A stretch of 64,000 bases of DNA from Pseudomonas fortuita (GTDB lineage: Bacteria > Pseudomonadota > Gammaproteobacteria > Pseudomonadales > Pseudomonadaceae), in assembly GCF_026898135.2 (NCBI RefSeq), contig NZ_CP114035.2, positions 2,087,501 to 2,151,500 of the forward strand, read 5' to 3'. Position numbers and translations under genes: made by a program. Below the pieces are notes generated by a model. The model was not told the origin of the DNA. It ran no database searches and saw nothing but the letters and a program-made list of their open reading frames with translations. Shown piece by piece: positions 37,321-45,219 of this stretch; positions within the stretch are counted from its first letter, which is position 1, and each line of letters opens with the position of its first letter.

Positions 37321-38664
37321 TCACAGGCCCTGCAAGGTCTGCATCAGCACCCGCACCTTGGCGATCGACTCTTCATATTCGGCCTGCCACTCGGAGTCGG
37401 CCACCACGGCACCGCCGCCCCAGCAACTGACCTGGCCGTCTTTGACCAGCAGGCTGCGAATGGCAATCGAGCTGTCCATCTCGCCGCGCACGTCCACATA
37501 CAGCAGCGAGCCGCAGTACAGCGCCCGGCGCGCCGGCTCCAGCTCGTCGATGATCTGCATGGCGCGAATCTTCGGCGCCCCGGTGATCGAGCCGCCGGGG
37601 AAGCTGTCGCCGATCAGGTCCAGGGCATCCTTGTCGCTGGCCAACTGGCCGGTGATGCTGCTGACCAGGTGGTGGACGTTAGGGTAGCTCTCCAGGCTGA
37701 ACAGCTCCGGTACCTTCACCGAACCGATCTTGCAGCTACGCCCGAGGTCGTTGCGCAGCAGGTCGACGATCATCAGGTTTTCCGAGCGGTCTTTGGGGCT
37801 GTGCAGCAGCTCTTCGGCATTGCGCTTGTCTTCAACCGGGTCGTGGGCGCGTGGGCGCGTGCCCTTGATTGGTCGGGTCTCAACCTGGCCTTGGCTGACA
37901 CGGATGAAGCGCTCAGGCGAAAAGCTCAGCAACGCGCTGCCGTCGGCCAGTTGCTGGTAGCCGGAAAACGGCGTCGGGCAGGCTTGCCGCAGGGCCTGAT
38001 AGGCCCTCCAGGGGTCACCTTGGCAGGGTGCGCGGAAGCGTTGGGTAAGGTTGATCTGGTAGCAATCGCCGGCCTGGATGTAGCGTTGTACCTGGTCGAA
38101 GGCGGCACGGTACTGTTCAGGCTGCAGGTCGCCGGCCATCGGCGTGAGCAGCTGGAAGTCGCCAATTGCGGTGCTGCTGGCGCTTTCGAAAAGCGTGATC
38201 AGGCGTTCACGTTCGCTGTCTGCCAGGCTTGGGTGGAACACCAGTTGACTGGTGCCATGCATATGGTCACTGACCAGTGCCCAGGCATACAGACCCAGTT
38301 GTGCGTCGGGCAGGCCAAGGTCGTCCACAGCCAGGCTGGGCAGGTGTTCCAGACGGCGGCCGAAATCGTAGCTCAGGTAGCCGATCAGGCCCCCGGCGAA
38401 GGGTAGCGCGCTGCCTTCGGGCAGTTGCGCATGGCCCAGTTGCGCCAGGCCGGCGCGCAAGCGTTGGAGGAAGGCGCGGCCTTGTTCACCGGGGTGCGCT
38501 TGAAGCTGCTGCAGCGGCCACGCGCTGAGCAGGTCGAAGCGGCCGCGTTCGGCGCCGGGGCGGGCGCTGTCGAGCAGAATCGCCCCAGGGGCCTGGCGCA
38601 GGCGGGCGAAATACGCGGCAGGGTCGGGCTGGTAGGGCAGGGGGTAAAGCGTACAGGTCGGCAT
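37321..38664 (-). CDS. pabB: Aminodeoxychorismate synthase component I PabB
   Basis: A 447-residue chorismate-utilising enzyme. With the PabA glutaminase it makes 4-amino-4-deoxychorismate for folate. The motif 'RPIKGTRPR' (PIKGT) distinguishes PabB from anthranilate synthase (PIAGT). Other signatures are 'SPERFIRVSQGQVETRP', 'NLMIVDLLRNDLGR', 'SFPGGSITGAPKIRAMQIIDELE' in part, and the closing 'GGGAVVADSEWQAEYEE'. The start at 38664 has only a weak ribosome site. Confidence 0.94.
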   Translation of the reverse strand: MPTCTLYPLPYQPDPAAYFARLRQAPGAILLDSARPGAERGRFDLLSAWPLQQLQAHPGEQGRAFLQRLRAGLAQLGHAQLPEGSALPFAGGLIGYLSYDFGRRLEHLPSLAVDDLGLPDAQLGLYAWALVSDHMHGTSQLVFHPSLADSERERLITLFESASSTAIGDFQLLTPMAGDLQPEQYRAAFDQVQRYIQAGDCYQINLTQRFRAPCQGDPWRAYQALRQACPTPFSGYQQLADGSALLSFSPERFIRVSQGQVETRPIKGTRPRAHDPVEDKRNAEELLHSPKDRSENLMIVDLLRNDLGRSCKIGSVKVPELFSLESYPNVHHLVSSITGQLASDKDALDLIGDSFPGGSITGAPKIRAMQIIDELEPARRALYCGSLLYVDVRGEMDSSIAIRSLLVKDGQVSCWGGGAVVADSEWQAEYEESIAKVRVLMQTLQGL

Positions 38665-38763
38665 CAGTGTGGACGGCGATGTAAAAGCGAGGAGGGCGAT
38701 TGTAGACCTGTGCAGGAAAAGCGCCTAGCACTGGGCGCGACATTCAACAGAGGGTTTGGCCCA

Positions 38764-38866
38764 TTCGCAGCACAAGGCTGCTCCTACAGGTGAAACGCAG
38801 CCCTGGAAACCTGCGCAGTAACTGTAGGAGCAGCCTTGTGCTGCGAAAGGGCTGCCAGGCAGCCCC
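38764..38866. repeat. REP pair between pabB and the ATP-grasp gene
   Basis: TTCGCAGCACAAGGCTGCTC.. at 38764-38789 and its exact 26-bp complement at 38822-38847 are followed by GGGCTGC-CAG-GCAGCCC (38849-38865). The position upstream of pabB and just past the stop of the RimK-like gene suggests 3'-end formation of the latter's mRNA. Confidence 0.82.
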
Positions 38867-38872
38867 GGCACT

Positions 38873-39853
38873 TCAGCGGTTAGGCACGTGCCCGAACAAA
38901 CCCTGAGCTACCCGAACCCGCTGTTCGGCATCTTCGGTGATGCCGTCCTTGGCCAGTGCTTCGATGTGCGCCTCGATGGCATGTGTGCGCTGGGTCAGGC
39001 CGCAGTCGTTGGCAATCTGGATGTTCAGGCCCGGACGGGCGTTGAGCTCAAGAATCAGTGGGCCCTTCTCCTGGTCCAGTACCATGTCCACACCGATGTA
39101 ACCCAGCCCGCACAGTTCATAGCAGCCGGCGGCCAGTTTCATGAAACCGTCCCAGTTCGGCAACTGCACGCCGTCCACTGCGTTGGTGGTATCCGGGTGC
39201 TTGCTGATGATGTTGTTCAGCCAGGTACCGCGCAGGGTTACGCCGGTGGCCAGGTCAACGCCTACGCCGATGGCGCCCTGGTGCAGGTTGGCCTTGCCGC
39301 CGGACTGGCGGGTCGGCAGGCGCAGCATGGCCATTACCGGATAACCCATCAGTACAATGATGCGAATGTCCGGCACACCTTCGTAACTGATGCTTTTGAA
39401 GATCTGGTCGGGGGTAACCCGGTACTCGATCAGCGCCCGGTCGCGGTGCCCGCCCAGCGAGTACAGGCCAGTGAGGATGCTCGAAATCTGGTGCTCGATT
39501 TCCTCATGGCTGATGATCTTGCCCGATACCGTGCGGTAGCGGTCCTCGAAGCGGTCGGCGATCACCAGGATGCCATCACCGCCGGCGCCTTGCGCCGGCT
39601 TGATGACGAAATCACTGCGCCCGCCAATGATCTGGTCGAGCTTCTCGATTTCTTTCTCGGTTTCGATGATGCCGTACATTTCCGGCACATGGATGCCGGC
39701 CGCCAGGGCGCGCTCCTTGGTGATGATCTTGTCGTCGACGATCGGGTACAGGCTGCGCTTGTTGTACTTCAACACGTAGTCCGCGTTGCGCCGGTTGATA
39801 CCCATGATGCCCCGGGCCTCCAGGGCTTTCCACGTCTTGATCAGGCCAAACAT
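38873..39853 (-). CDS. RimK-like ATP-grasp ligase (alpha-L-glutamate ligase homologue)
   Basis: A 326-residue cytosolic ATP-grasp enzyme that should join an amino acid or other amine to a carboxylate through an acyl phosphate. The ATP-binding lysine lies in 'GRSDFVIKPAQGAGGDGILVI' and the metal-binding end is 'GPLILELNARPGLNIQIAN', with Glu and Asn as expected. The substrate is unknown. The ATG overlaps the stop of the 7TM gene by one base (TGATG). It is the last gene of a three-gene operon with a 7TM transglutaminase-like protein and a retropepsin-like protease. Confidence 0.88.
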   Translation of the reverse strand: MFGLIKTWKALEARGIMGINRRNADYVLKYNKRSLYPIVDDKIITKERALAAGIHVPEMYGIIETEKEIEKLDQIIGGRSDFVIKPAQGAGGDGILVIADRFEDRYRTVSGKIISHEEIEHQISSILTGLYSLGGHRDRALIEYRVTPDQIFKSISYEGVPDIRIIVLMGYPVMAMLRLPTRQSGGKANLHQGAIGVGVDLATGVTLRGTWLNNIISKHPDTTNAVDGVQLPNWDGFMKLAAGCYELCGLGYIGVDMVLDQEKGPLILELNARPGLNIQIANDCGLTQRTHAIEAHIEALAKDGITEDAEQRVRVAQGLFGHVPNR

Positions 39854-41388
39854 CAGGCGTCAGCCTTCTTCAGGAATGCCTTGAAGCGGAGAAGTTCGGT
39901 CAGGCGGTAGCCACGATAGCGGCCCATCGCCAGCATGAAGCCCACCAGGATCAGCAGCACGGCCGGGAACGTGAACACGAAGTACACCAGCTCGGGCACC
40001 ATCATCAGCAGGTGCGCCACCGAGGCGGCAAACAGGGTGCCAATGGCCACTTTCATGGCATGGCCACCGCCACGCTCTTCCCAGGTGATCGACAGGCGCT
40101 CGATGGTCATGGTCAGGATCACCATCGGGAACAGCGCCACCGACAGCCCGCGCTCAAGGCCGAGCTTGTGGCTGAACAGGCTGATGGCTGCGATCAGCAC
40201 CACGACGAAGGTCAGCACCACCGACAGGCGTGGCAGCATTTGCAGCTTGAGGTGTTCAAGGTACGAGCGTAGCGACAGGCCAAGGGCGGTAATCACCGTG
40301 AACAGCACGATGCCGAAGCCTAGCTGCGTTTCGCGGAACGCCAGGGCGATCAGCACCGGGGTGAAGGTACCCAGGGTCTGCAGGCCGACCAGGTTGCGCA
40401 GGACCAGAATCACCAGCACGCCGATCGGGATCATTACCATGATCATGAAGGTTTGCTGGGTCTGCAACGGCAGGCCGTACAGCGAATACTCGAGGAAGTC
40501 GGCGTCGGTGTTCTCGTCGGTCAGCTTGGCCAGGCGGATGGCGTTCATCTCGCTGTTGTTCATGCTGAAGGTAACGTTGGCCTTCTTGCCGCCATCGACG
40601 GTGATCAGGTTGTCGTCACCGGTCCACCACAGCAGGCGATCGTTGGGCAGGCCTTGTTCACCGGTGTCGGGGTTGAAGTACAGCCAGTCGTTACCGTTGA
40701 AGCTGCGCAGCCATAGCTCCGGGGTTTGCGGGGTGTCAGCCACCAGGCGGATGGTGTGCACCTTTTCCATCGGCACGTGGGCAATCGACAACAGCAGGTC
40801 GATGACCTGAGCTTTCTTCATCGGTGAGGTGTCGCCGGCCAGCAGCAGCTTGACGTTGTCGTCGTTGAGGTTGTTGACACGCTTGATGGTCTCGCTGACG
40901 AAGGTCTCGACGTCGGCGGAGTGCTGGCGAATCGGCGCCATCAGGGCTTCGGCGGCGATCTTCTCGGGGCCTTCGATAGCCAGGCTGTCCCGGAAGGTCG
41001 GGCCTTTGACCGTGGTCTTTTCGTTGCTGTAGCGCTTGGTAAGCACCAGGCGGTAGTAGAGGGTCTGGTTGCCGCTGGCGCGACGGGCCGACCAGGTGAC
41101 CTTGCGGTTGCCGTCGGCGCGGTTGACGCTCACCCCGTAATTGTTGGAGATGAAGCTCTCGTTGAGGCTCACGTAGTCGCGGTTCAGTGGTGGCACGAAC
41201 ATCTGCACCTTGACCGGGTCCTTGGTGCTGGCCACAAACTCGACCTTGGCGTCGATGTTCCACAGGTCGTCGGTTTCGTCTTCGGTCACCGGAATGCCGA
41301 GGAAGAAGATCTGATAGGCCGTGACCGCCACGCCCAGTAGCACCAGTACGGTGATCAGGACTTTCAGATGGAGGGTAAGAGAGCGCAT
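39853..41388 (-). CDS. Inactive transglutaminase-like domain fused to a 7TM region
   Basis: A 511-residue membrane protein. An N-terminal anchor ('VLITVLVLLGVAVTAYQIFFLG') leads to a periplasmic region of about 290 residues whose second half resembles a transglutaminase-like fold ('VIDLLLSIAHVPMEKVHTIRLV', 'GNDWLYFNPDTGEQGLPN'). Several hydrophobic helices follow from about residue 315 to 490. I find no cysteine in the whole protein, so transglutaminase chemistry is impossible. It probably binds a peptide or couples the periplasmic protease to the cytosolic ligase. Confidence 0.87.
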   Translation of the reverse strand: MRSLTLHLKVLITVLVLLGVAVTAYQIFFLGIPVTEDETDDLWNIDAKVEFVASTKDPVKVQMFVPPLNRDYVSLNESFISNNYGVSVNRADGNRKVTWSARRASGNQTLYYRLVLTKRYSNEKTTVKGPTFRDSLAIEGPEKIAAEALMAPIRQHSADVETFVSETIKRVNNLNDDNVKLLLAGDTSPMKKAQVIDLLLSIAHVPMEKVHTIRLVADTPQTPELWLRSFNGNDWLYFNPDTGEQGLPNDRLLWWTGDDNLITVDGGKKANVTFSMNNSEMNAIRLAKLTDENTDADFLEYSLYGLPLQTQQTFMIMVMIPIGVLVILVLRNLVGLQTLGTFTPVLIALAFRETQLGFGIVLFTVITALGLSLRSYLEHLKLQMLPRLSVVLTFVVVLIAAISLFSHKLGLERGLSVALFPMVILTMTIERLSITWEERGGGHAMKVAIGTLFAASVAHLLMMVPELVYFVFTFPAVLLILVGFMLAMGRYRGYRLTELLRFKAFLKKADA

Positions 41389-41393
41389 CGGGA

Positions 41394-41930
41394 TTACTCT
41401 GCTTTGGGAGCGTCGGTGGCACAGGCAGGTTTGCCGGCCGCATATTTAAGGCTTGGGTCGACCAGCGCGTCGAAGTGCTTGAGCGCCTCGGAGCCGATCA
41501 GCAGCGGGAACTGGAAGGCGCTGCGGTCGGTGAGGTTGACTTCGATGGTGCGCATGGCCTGGCCCATGCAGATTTCAAGTTCGATGACCGGGCGTGCCGT
41601 GTAGGCCTTGCCCGATTCGGCATCATAGTCGCCGGCCCGGCGCTTGATCTTGCTCACGCGTGCCAGCGGACGCTCGATCGGGTGCGAATGGGCAGCATCG
41701 ATGGCCAGGTAGAAGCGCACCCAGCTTTCGCCGTTGCGCTTGAAGCGCTTGATGTCACGGGCGCTGAGCGAGGCGGTCTTGGCACCGGTGTCGAGCTTGG
41801 CAGCCACTTCCAGGTCCAGGTCGCCCAGCCGTGCATATTCGTTCAGGCCATAGACGGTCTTGCCCGCAGCTTGGCCAAGGGCCGGCAGCAGGGTGAGGCA
41901 TAGCAGCAATAAAACGGGTGTAAGTCTCAT
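41394..41930 (-). CDS. Periplasmic retropepsin-like aspartic protease ('ATP-dependent Zn protease' family)
   Basis: A 178-residue secreted protein. Signal peptide 'LLLLCLTLLPALGQAAG' is followed by a pepsin-like half-domain with the catalytic-type motif 'AAKLDTGAKTASLSA' (DTGA) and the distal 'FPLLIGSEAL', which corresponds to the hydrophobic-Gly flap-side motif of retropepsins. The family name mentions zinc and ATP, but no zinc-binding HExxH or Walker motif is present. It begins the operon with the 7TM and ATP-grasp genes (5-bp gap). Cleavage or sensing of a periplasmic peptide is inference. Confidence 0.88.
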   Translation of the reverse strand: MRLTPVLLLLCLTLLPALGQAAGKTVYGLNEYARLGDLDLEVAAKLDTGAKTASLSARDIKRFKRNGESWVRFYLAIDAAHSHPIERPLARVSKIKRRAGDYDAESGKAYTARPVIELEICMGQAMRTIEVNLTDRSAFQFPLLIGSEALKHFDALVDPSLKYAAGKPACATDAPKAE

Positions 41931-42236
41931 AATCCTGGCGCGGTGCAGTGCAAGGTTCTAGGCAAGGTTCTGGTCAAGGCGACTGGCAACGACTGCGCAA
42001 CCTTCCTCTTGTATCTGTCAACAAGCATGAATGTATGACAGACAGGCTATCCATACCCCAACGGAGGCGCGGCATTCTATCACGCCGACGTCTTGACGCC
42101 AGCGGTGCGCGATCTGACATCACCTGGGCGGGGTTAGTTCGTTCTTAGACGATTGTCGACAATATTCATTTTTTCTTTGACTGGGTCGCTTTAGTTCGCT
42201 AATTTCTGGCGAATAGATTTTCAAGGTGTCGACAAT
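41931..42236. other. Intergenic region between divergent protease operon and prpR
   Basis: About 300 bp. The prpR-proximal half is AT-rich and contains the two TGTCGACAAT sites. The other half has no recognised element apart from presumably the promoter of the minus-strand operon. Confidence 0.5.
42152..42236. promoter_or_regulatory. Candidate PrpR operators
   Basis: ATTGTCGACAAT (42152-42163) is a perfect palindrome. TGTCGACAAT recurs at 42227-42236, 73 bp later, between the Shine-Dalgarno AAGG and the prpR ATG. The spacing of seven helical turns suits looping or cooperative binding by a dimeric GntR repressor acting on its own operon. Confidence 0.65.
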
Positions 42237-42953
42237 ATGCAGGACCTTTCCACCCCCAGCCCGGTGCTGACAGACGAAACGGAAACCTTGTCTGAAAACG
42301 TCTTCAGGCGCATTCAGGCGGCCATCGTCAAGGGCGAAATCGCCCCCGGCAGCAAGATTTCCGAGCCGGAGCTGGCGCGCACCTACGGCATCAGCCGCGG
42401 GCCGCTGCGCGAGGCCATCCACCGCCTGGAGGGCCAGCGCCTGTTAGTGCGCGTGCCGCATGTTGGGGCGCGCGTGGTGTCGTTGAACCACGCCGAGCTG
42501 ATCGAGCTCTACGAAATTCGCGAGTCGCTGGAAGGCATGGCCTGCCGCCTGGCTGCCGAGCGCATGAGCCAAGGCGACATCGACGAACTGCGCCGGGTGC
42601 TCGATACCCATGAGCGCGATGCTGCGTTTCAGGCCGGCCTGGGTTACTACCAGCAGGAAGGCGACTACGACTTCCATTACCGGATCATCCAGGGCAGCGG
42701 CAACCAGACCTTGGTCAAGATGCTGTGCGGCGAACTGTACCAATTGGTGCGCATGTATCGCATCCAGTTCTCTGCCACGCCCAATCGGCCACGCCAGGCG
42801 TTTGCCGAACACCACCGCATACTCGATGCCATCGCCGACCGTGACGGCGAGCTGGCCGAACTCCTGATGCGCCGCCACATCGGCGCGTCCAAGCGCAACA
42901 TCGAGCGTCACTATCTGGACGCCCACAACAACAGCCCACGAGGTGAGAAATGA
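42237..42953 (+). CDS. prpR: GntR-family (FCD) regulator of the 2-methylcitrate cycle operon
   Basis: A 238-residue GntR regulator. The winged HTH lies at about 20-90 ('[19 protein letters not shown]', '[23 protein letters not shown]') and the FCD domain at about 95-225 ('[21 protein letters not shown]'), with histidines consistent with metal-assisted ligand binding. Its stop overlaps the prpB ATG by 4 bp (ATGA), so regulator and enzymes are one transcript. Unlike enterobacterial PrpR it is not a sigma-54 activator. Ligand 2-methylcitrate is an inference. Confidence 0.9.
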   Translation: MQDLSTPSPVLTDETETLSENVFRRIQAAIVKGEIAPGSKISEPELARTYGISRGPLREAIHRLEGQRLLVRVPHVGARVVSLNHAELIELYEIRESLEGMACRLAAERMSQGDIDELRRVLDTHERDAAFQAGLGYYQQEGDYDFHYRIIQGSGNQTLVKMLCGELYQLVRMYRIQFSATPNRPRQAFAEHHRILDAIADRDGELAELLMRRHIGASKRNIERHYLDAHNNSPRGEK

Positions 42954-43840
42954 CTGTGAAGAGCACCCCCGGTCAGCGTTTTCGCGATGCCGTTGCCGCC
43001 GAGCATCCACTGCAGGTGGTTGGCGCCATCAACGCCAACCATGCGCTGCTGGCCAAGCGCGCCGGCTTCAAGGCCATCTACCTGTCCGGTGGCGGTGTGG
43101 CCGCAGGCTCGCTGGGCCTGCCGGACCTGGGCATCACCGGCCTGGACGACGTGCTCACCGATGTGCGCCGGATTACCGACGTGTGCGACGTGCCGTTGCT
43201 GGTGGATGTCGACACCGGCTTCGGTGCGTCAGCCTTCAACGTCGCCCGCACCGTGCGCTCGATGAGCAAGTTCGGCGCTGCCGCCATCCATATCGAGGAC
43301 CAGGTTGGCGCCAAACGCTGTGGCCACCGCCCGAACAAGGAAATCGTCAGCCAGCAGGAAATGGTCGACCGCATCAAGGCGGCCGTCGATGCCCGCAGCG
43401 ACGACAGCTTCGTGATCATGGCGCGTACCGATGCCCTGGCCGTCGAAGGCCTGAACGCAGCCCTTGATCGCGCCGAGGCGTGCATCGAGGCTGGCGCCGA
43501 CATGATCTTCCCGGAGGCCATCACCGAGTTGCAGATGTACAAGACGTTCGCTGATCGGGTGAAGGCACCGATTCTGGCCAATATCACCGAATTCGGCGCC
43601 ACGCCGCTGTATACCACCGAAGAGCTGGCCTCGGTCGACGTGTCTCTGGTGCTGTACCCGCTGTCGGCGTTCCGAGCCATGAACAAGGCGGCCGAGAACG
43701 TATACACCGCGCTGCGCCGCGACGGCACCCAGAAAAATGTGATTGACACCATGCAGACCCGCATGGAGCTCTACGATGCCATTGGTTATCACGCCTTCGA
43801 GCAGAGCCTCGACGCGCTGTTTGCCCAGAAAAAGGGCTGA
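42950..43840 (+). CDS. prpB: Methylisocitrate lyase PrpB
   Basis: A 296-residue enzyme of the isocitrate-lyase superfamily that splits 2-methylisocitrate into pyruvate and succinate. '[24 protein letters not shown]' and 'LVDVDTGFG' form the metal site. The catalytic loop motif is KRCGH with Cys as general acid. The translation start overlaps prpR. It is the last chemical step of the cycle although first in gene order. Confidence 0.97.
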   Translation: MTVKSTPGQRFRDAVAAEHPLQVVGAINANHALLAKRAGFKAIYLSGGGVAAGSLGLPDLGITGLDDVLTDVRRITDVCDVPLLVDVDTGFGASAFNVARTVRSMSKFGAAAIHIEDQVGAKRCGHRPNKEIVSQQEMVDRIKAAVDARSDDSFVIMARTDALAVEGLNAALDRAEACIEAGADMIFPEAITELQMYKTFADRVKAPILANITEFGATPLYTTEELASVDVSLVLYPLSAFRAMNKAAENVYTALRRDGTQKNVIDTMQTRMELYDAIGYHAFEQSLDALFAQKKG

Positions 43841-43898
43841 GCAACACCCCGAATTAGCCAGAGCAAATCCATAACAAGTTCAAGAAAGGAGAAACACC

Positions 43899-45026
43899 AT
43901 GGCCGAAGCGAAAGTACTCAGTGGCGCAGGTCTGCGCGGTCAGGTGGCCGGCCAGACCGCACTGTCGACCGTGGGCCAGGCCGGTGCCGGGCTGACCTAT
44001 CGCGGTTACGACGTACGTGACCTGGCAGCAGGTGCCGAATTCGAAGAAGTCGCTTACCTGCTGCTGTACGGCGAACTACCCTCCCAGGCCGAGCTGGATG
44101 ACTACAAGCGCAAGCTCAAGGGCCTGCGTGACCTGCCGCAAGCCTTGAAAGAAGTACTGGAACGTATCCCGCGTGACGCTCACCCGATGGACGTGATGCG
44201 CACCGGTTGCTCGGTGTTGGGCACCCTGGAGCCAGAGCTGACCTTTGAAGCCCAGCGTGACAAGACCGACCGCTTGCTGGCGCTGTTCCCGGCAGTGATG
44301 TGCTACTGGTACCGCTTTACCCACCATGGCGTACGCATCGACTGCACCAGTGACGAAGACACGCTCGGCGGCCACTTCCTGCATCTGCTGCACGGCAAGA
44401 AGCCGAGCGAGCTGCACGTCAAGGTCATGAATGTGTCGCTGATCCTCTACGCCGAGCACGAGTTCAACGCCTCGACCTTCACCGCCCGCGTCTGCGCGTC
44501 GACCTTGTCCGACCTGTACTCCTGCGTCACGGCCGCCATCGGTTCGCTGCGCGGCCCGCTGCACGGGGGGGCCAACGAGGCAGCGATGGAGTTGATCGAG
44601 CGTTTCCAGAGCCCGCAGGAAGCCACTGCCGAGCTGCTGCGCATGCTGGAGCGCAAGGACAAGATCATGGGCTTTGGCCACGCCATCTACAAAGAGTCCG
44701 ACCCGCGCAACGAGGTGATCAAGGGCTGGTCGAAGCAGTTGGCTGACGAAGTGGGCGACACCGTGCTGTACCCGGTTTCCGAAGCCATCGACAAGACCAT
44801 GTGGGAGCAGAAGCGCCTGTTCCCCAACGCTGACTTCTACCATGCGTCGGCGTATCACTTCATGGGCATTCCGACCAAGCTGTTCACCCCGATCTTCGTC
44901 TGTTCGCGCCTGACCGGCTGGGCGGCGCACGTCTTCGAGCAGCGCGCCAACAACCGCATCATCCGCCCGAGCGCCGAGTATGTCGGCGTCGAGCAGCGTC
45001 AGTTCGTGCCCATCGAGCAGCGCTGA
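43899..45026 (+). CDS. prpC: 2-methylcitrate synthase PrpC
   Basis: A 375-residue citrate-synthase-family enzyme condensing propionyl-CoA and oxaloacetate. Typical features are 'GLTYRGYDVRDLAAGAEFEEVAYLLLYGELP' split across the N-domain, the active-site 'PLHGGANEAAMELI' and 'IMGFGHAIYKESDPRNEVIK' with catalytic His, and the closing 'SAEYVGVEQRQFVPIEQR'. The shorter length compared with GltA (about 430) is typical of PrpC. AGGAG precedes the ATG. Confidence 0.97.
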   Translation: MAEAKVLSGAGLRGQVAGQTALSTVGQAGAGLTYRGYDVRDLAAGAEFEEVAYLLLYGELPSQAELDDYKRKLKGLRDLPQALKEVLERIPRDAHPMDVMRTGCSVLGTLEPELTFEAQRDKTDRLLALFPAVMCYWYRFTHHGVRIDCTSDEDTLGGHFLHLLHGKKPSELHVKVMNVSLILYAEHEFNASTFTARVCASTLSDLYSCVTAAIGSLRGPLHGGANEAAMELIERFQSPQEATAELLRMLERKDKIMGFGHAIYKESDPRNEVIKGWSKQLADEVGDTVLYPVSEAIDKTMWEQKRLFPNADFYHASAYHFMGIPTKLFTPIFVCSRLTGWAAHVFEQRANNRIIRPSAEYVGVEQRQFVPIEQR

Positions 45027-45048
45027 CAGACCGAACCTGTGGGGTGGC

Positions 45049-45156
45049 CTGGTCCGGCCTCATCGCCGGCAAGCCAGCGCCTACAGGTGTTGCACCGCCC
45101 TTGAGGCTTGCGCTGCACCTGTAGCAGCTGGCTTGCCGGCGATGAAGCCGGACCAG
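45049..45156. repeat. REP pair between prpC and acnD
   Basis: CTGGTCCGGCCTCATCGCCG.. at 45049-45089 is inverted at 45116-45156 with a few mismatches. This is a second REP subtype (CGCCGGCAAGCCAG core), inside an operon, and may tune expression between prpC and acnD. Confidence 0.8.
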
Positions 45157-45219
45157 CCAACACAGGACAGCAATTAGAAAGCTATCCACGACCGTACCGT
45201 GACCGAGCCTGATAACGAT

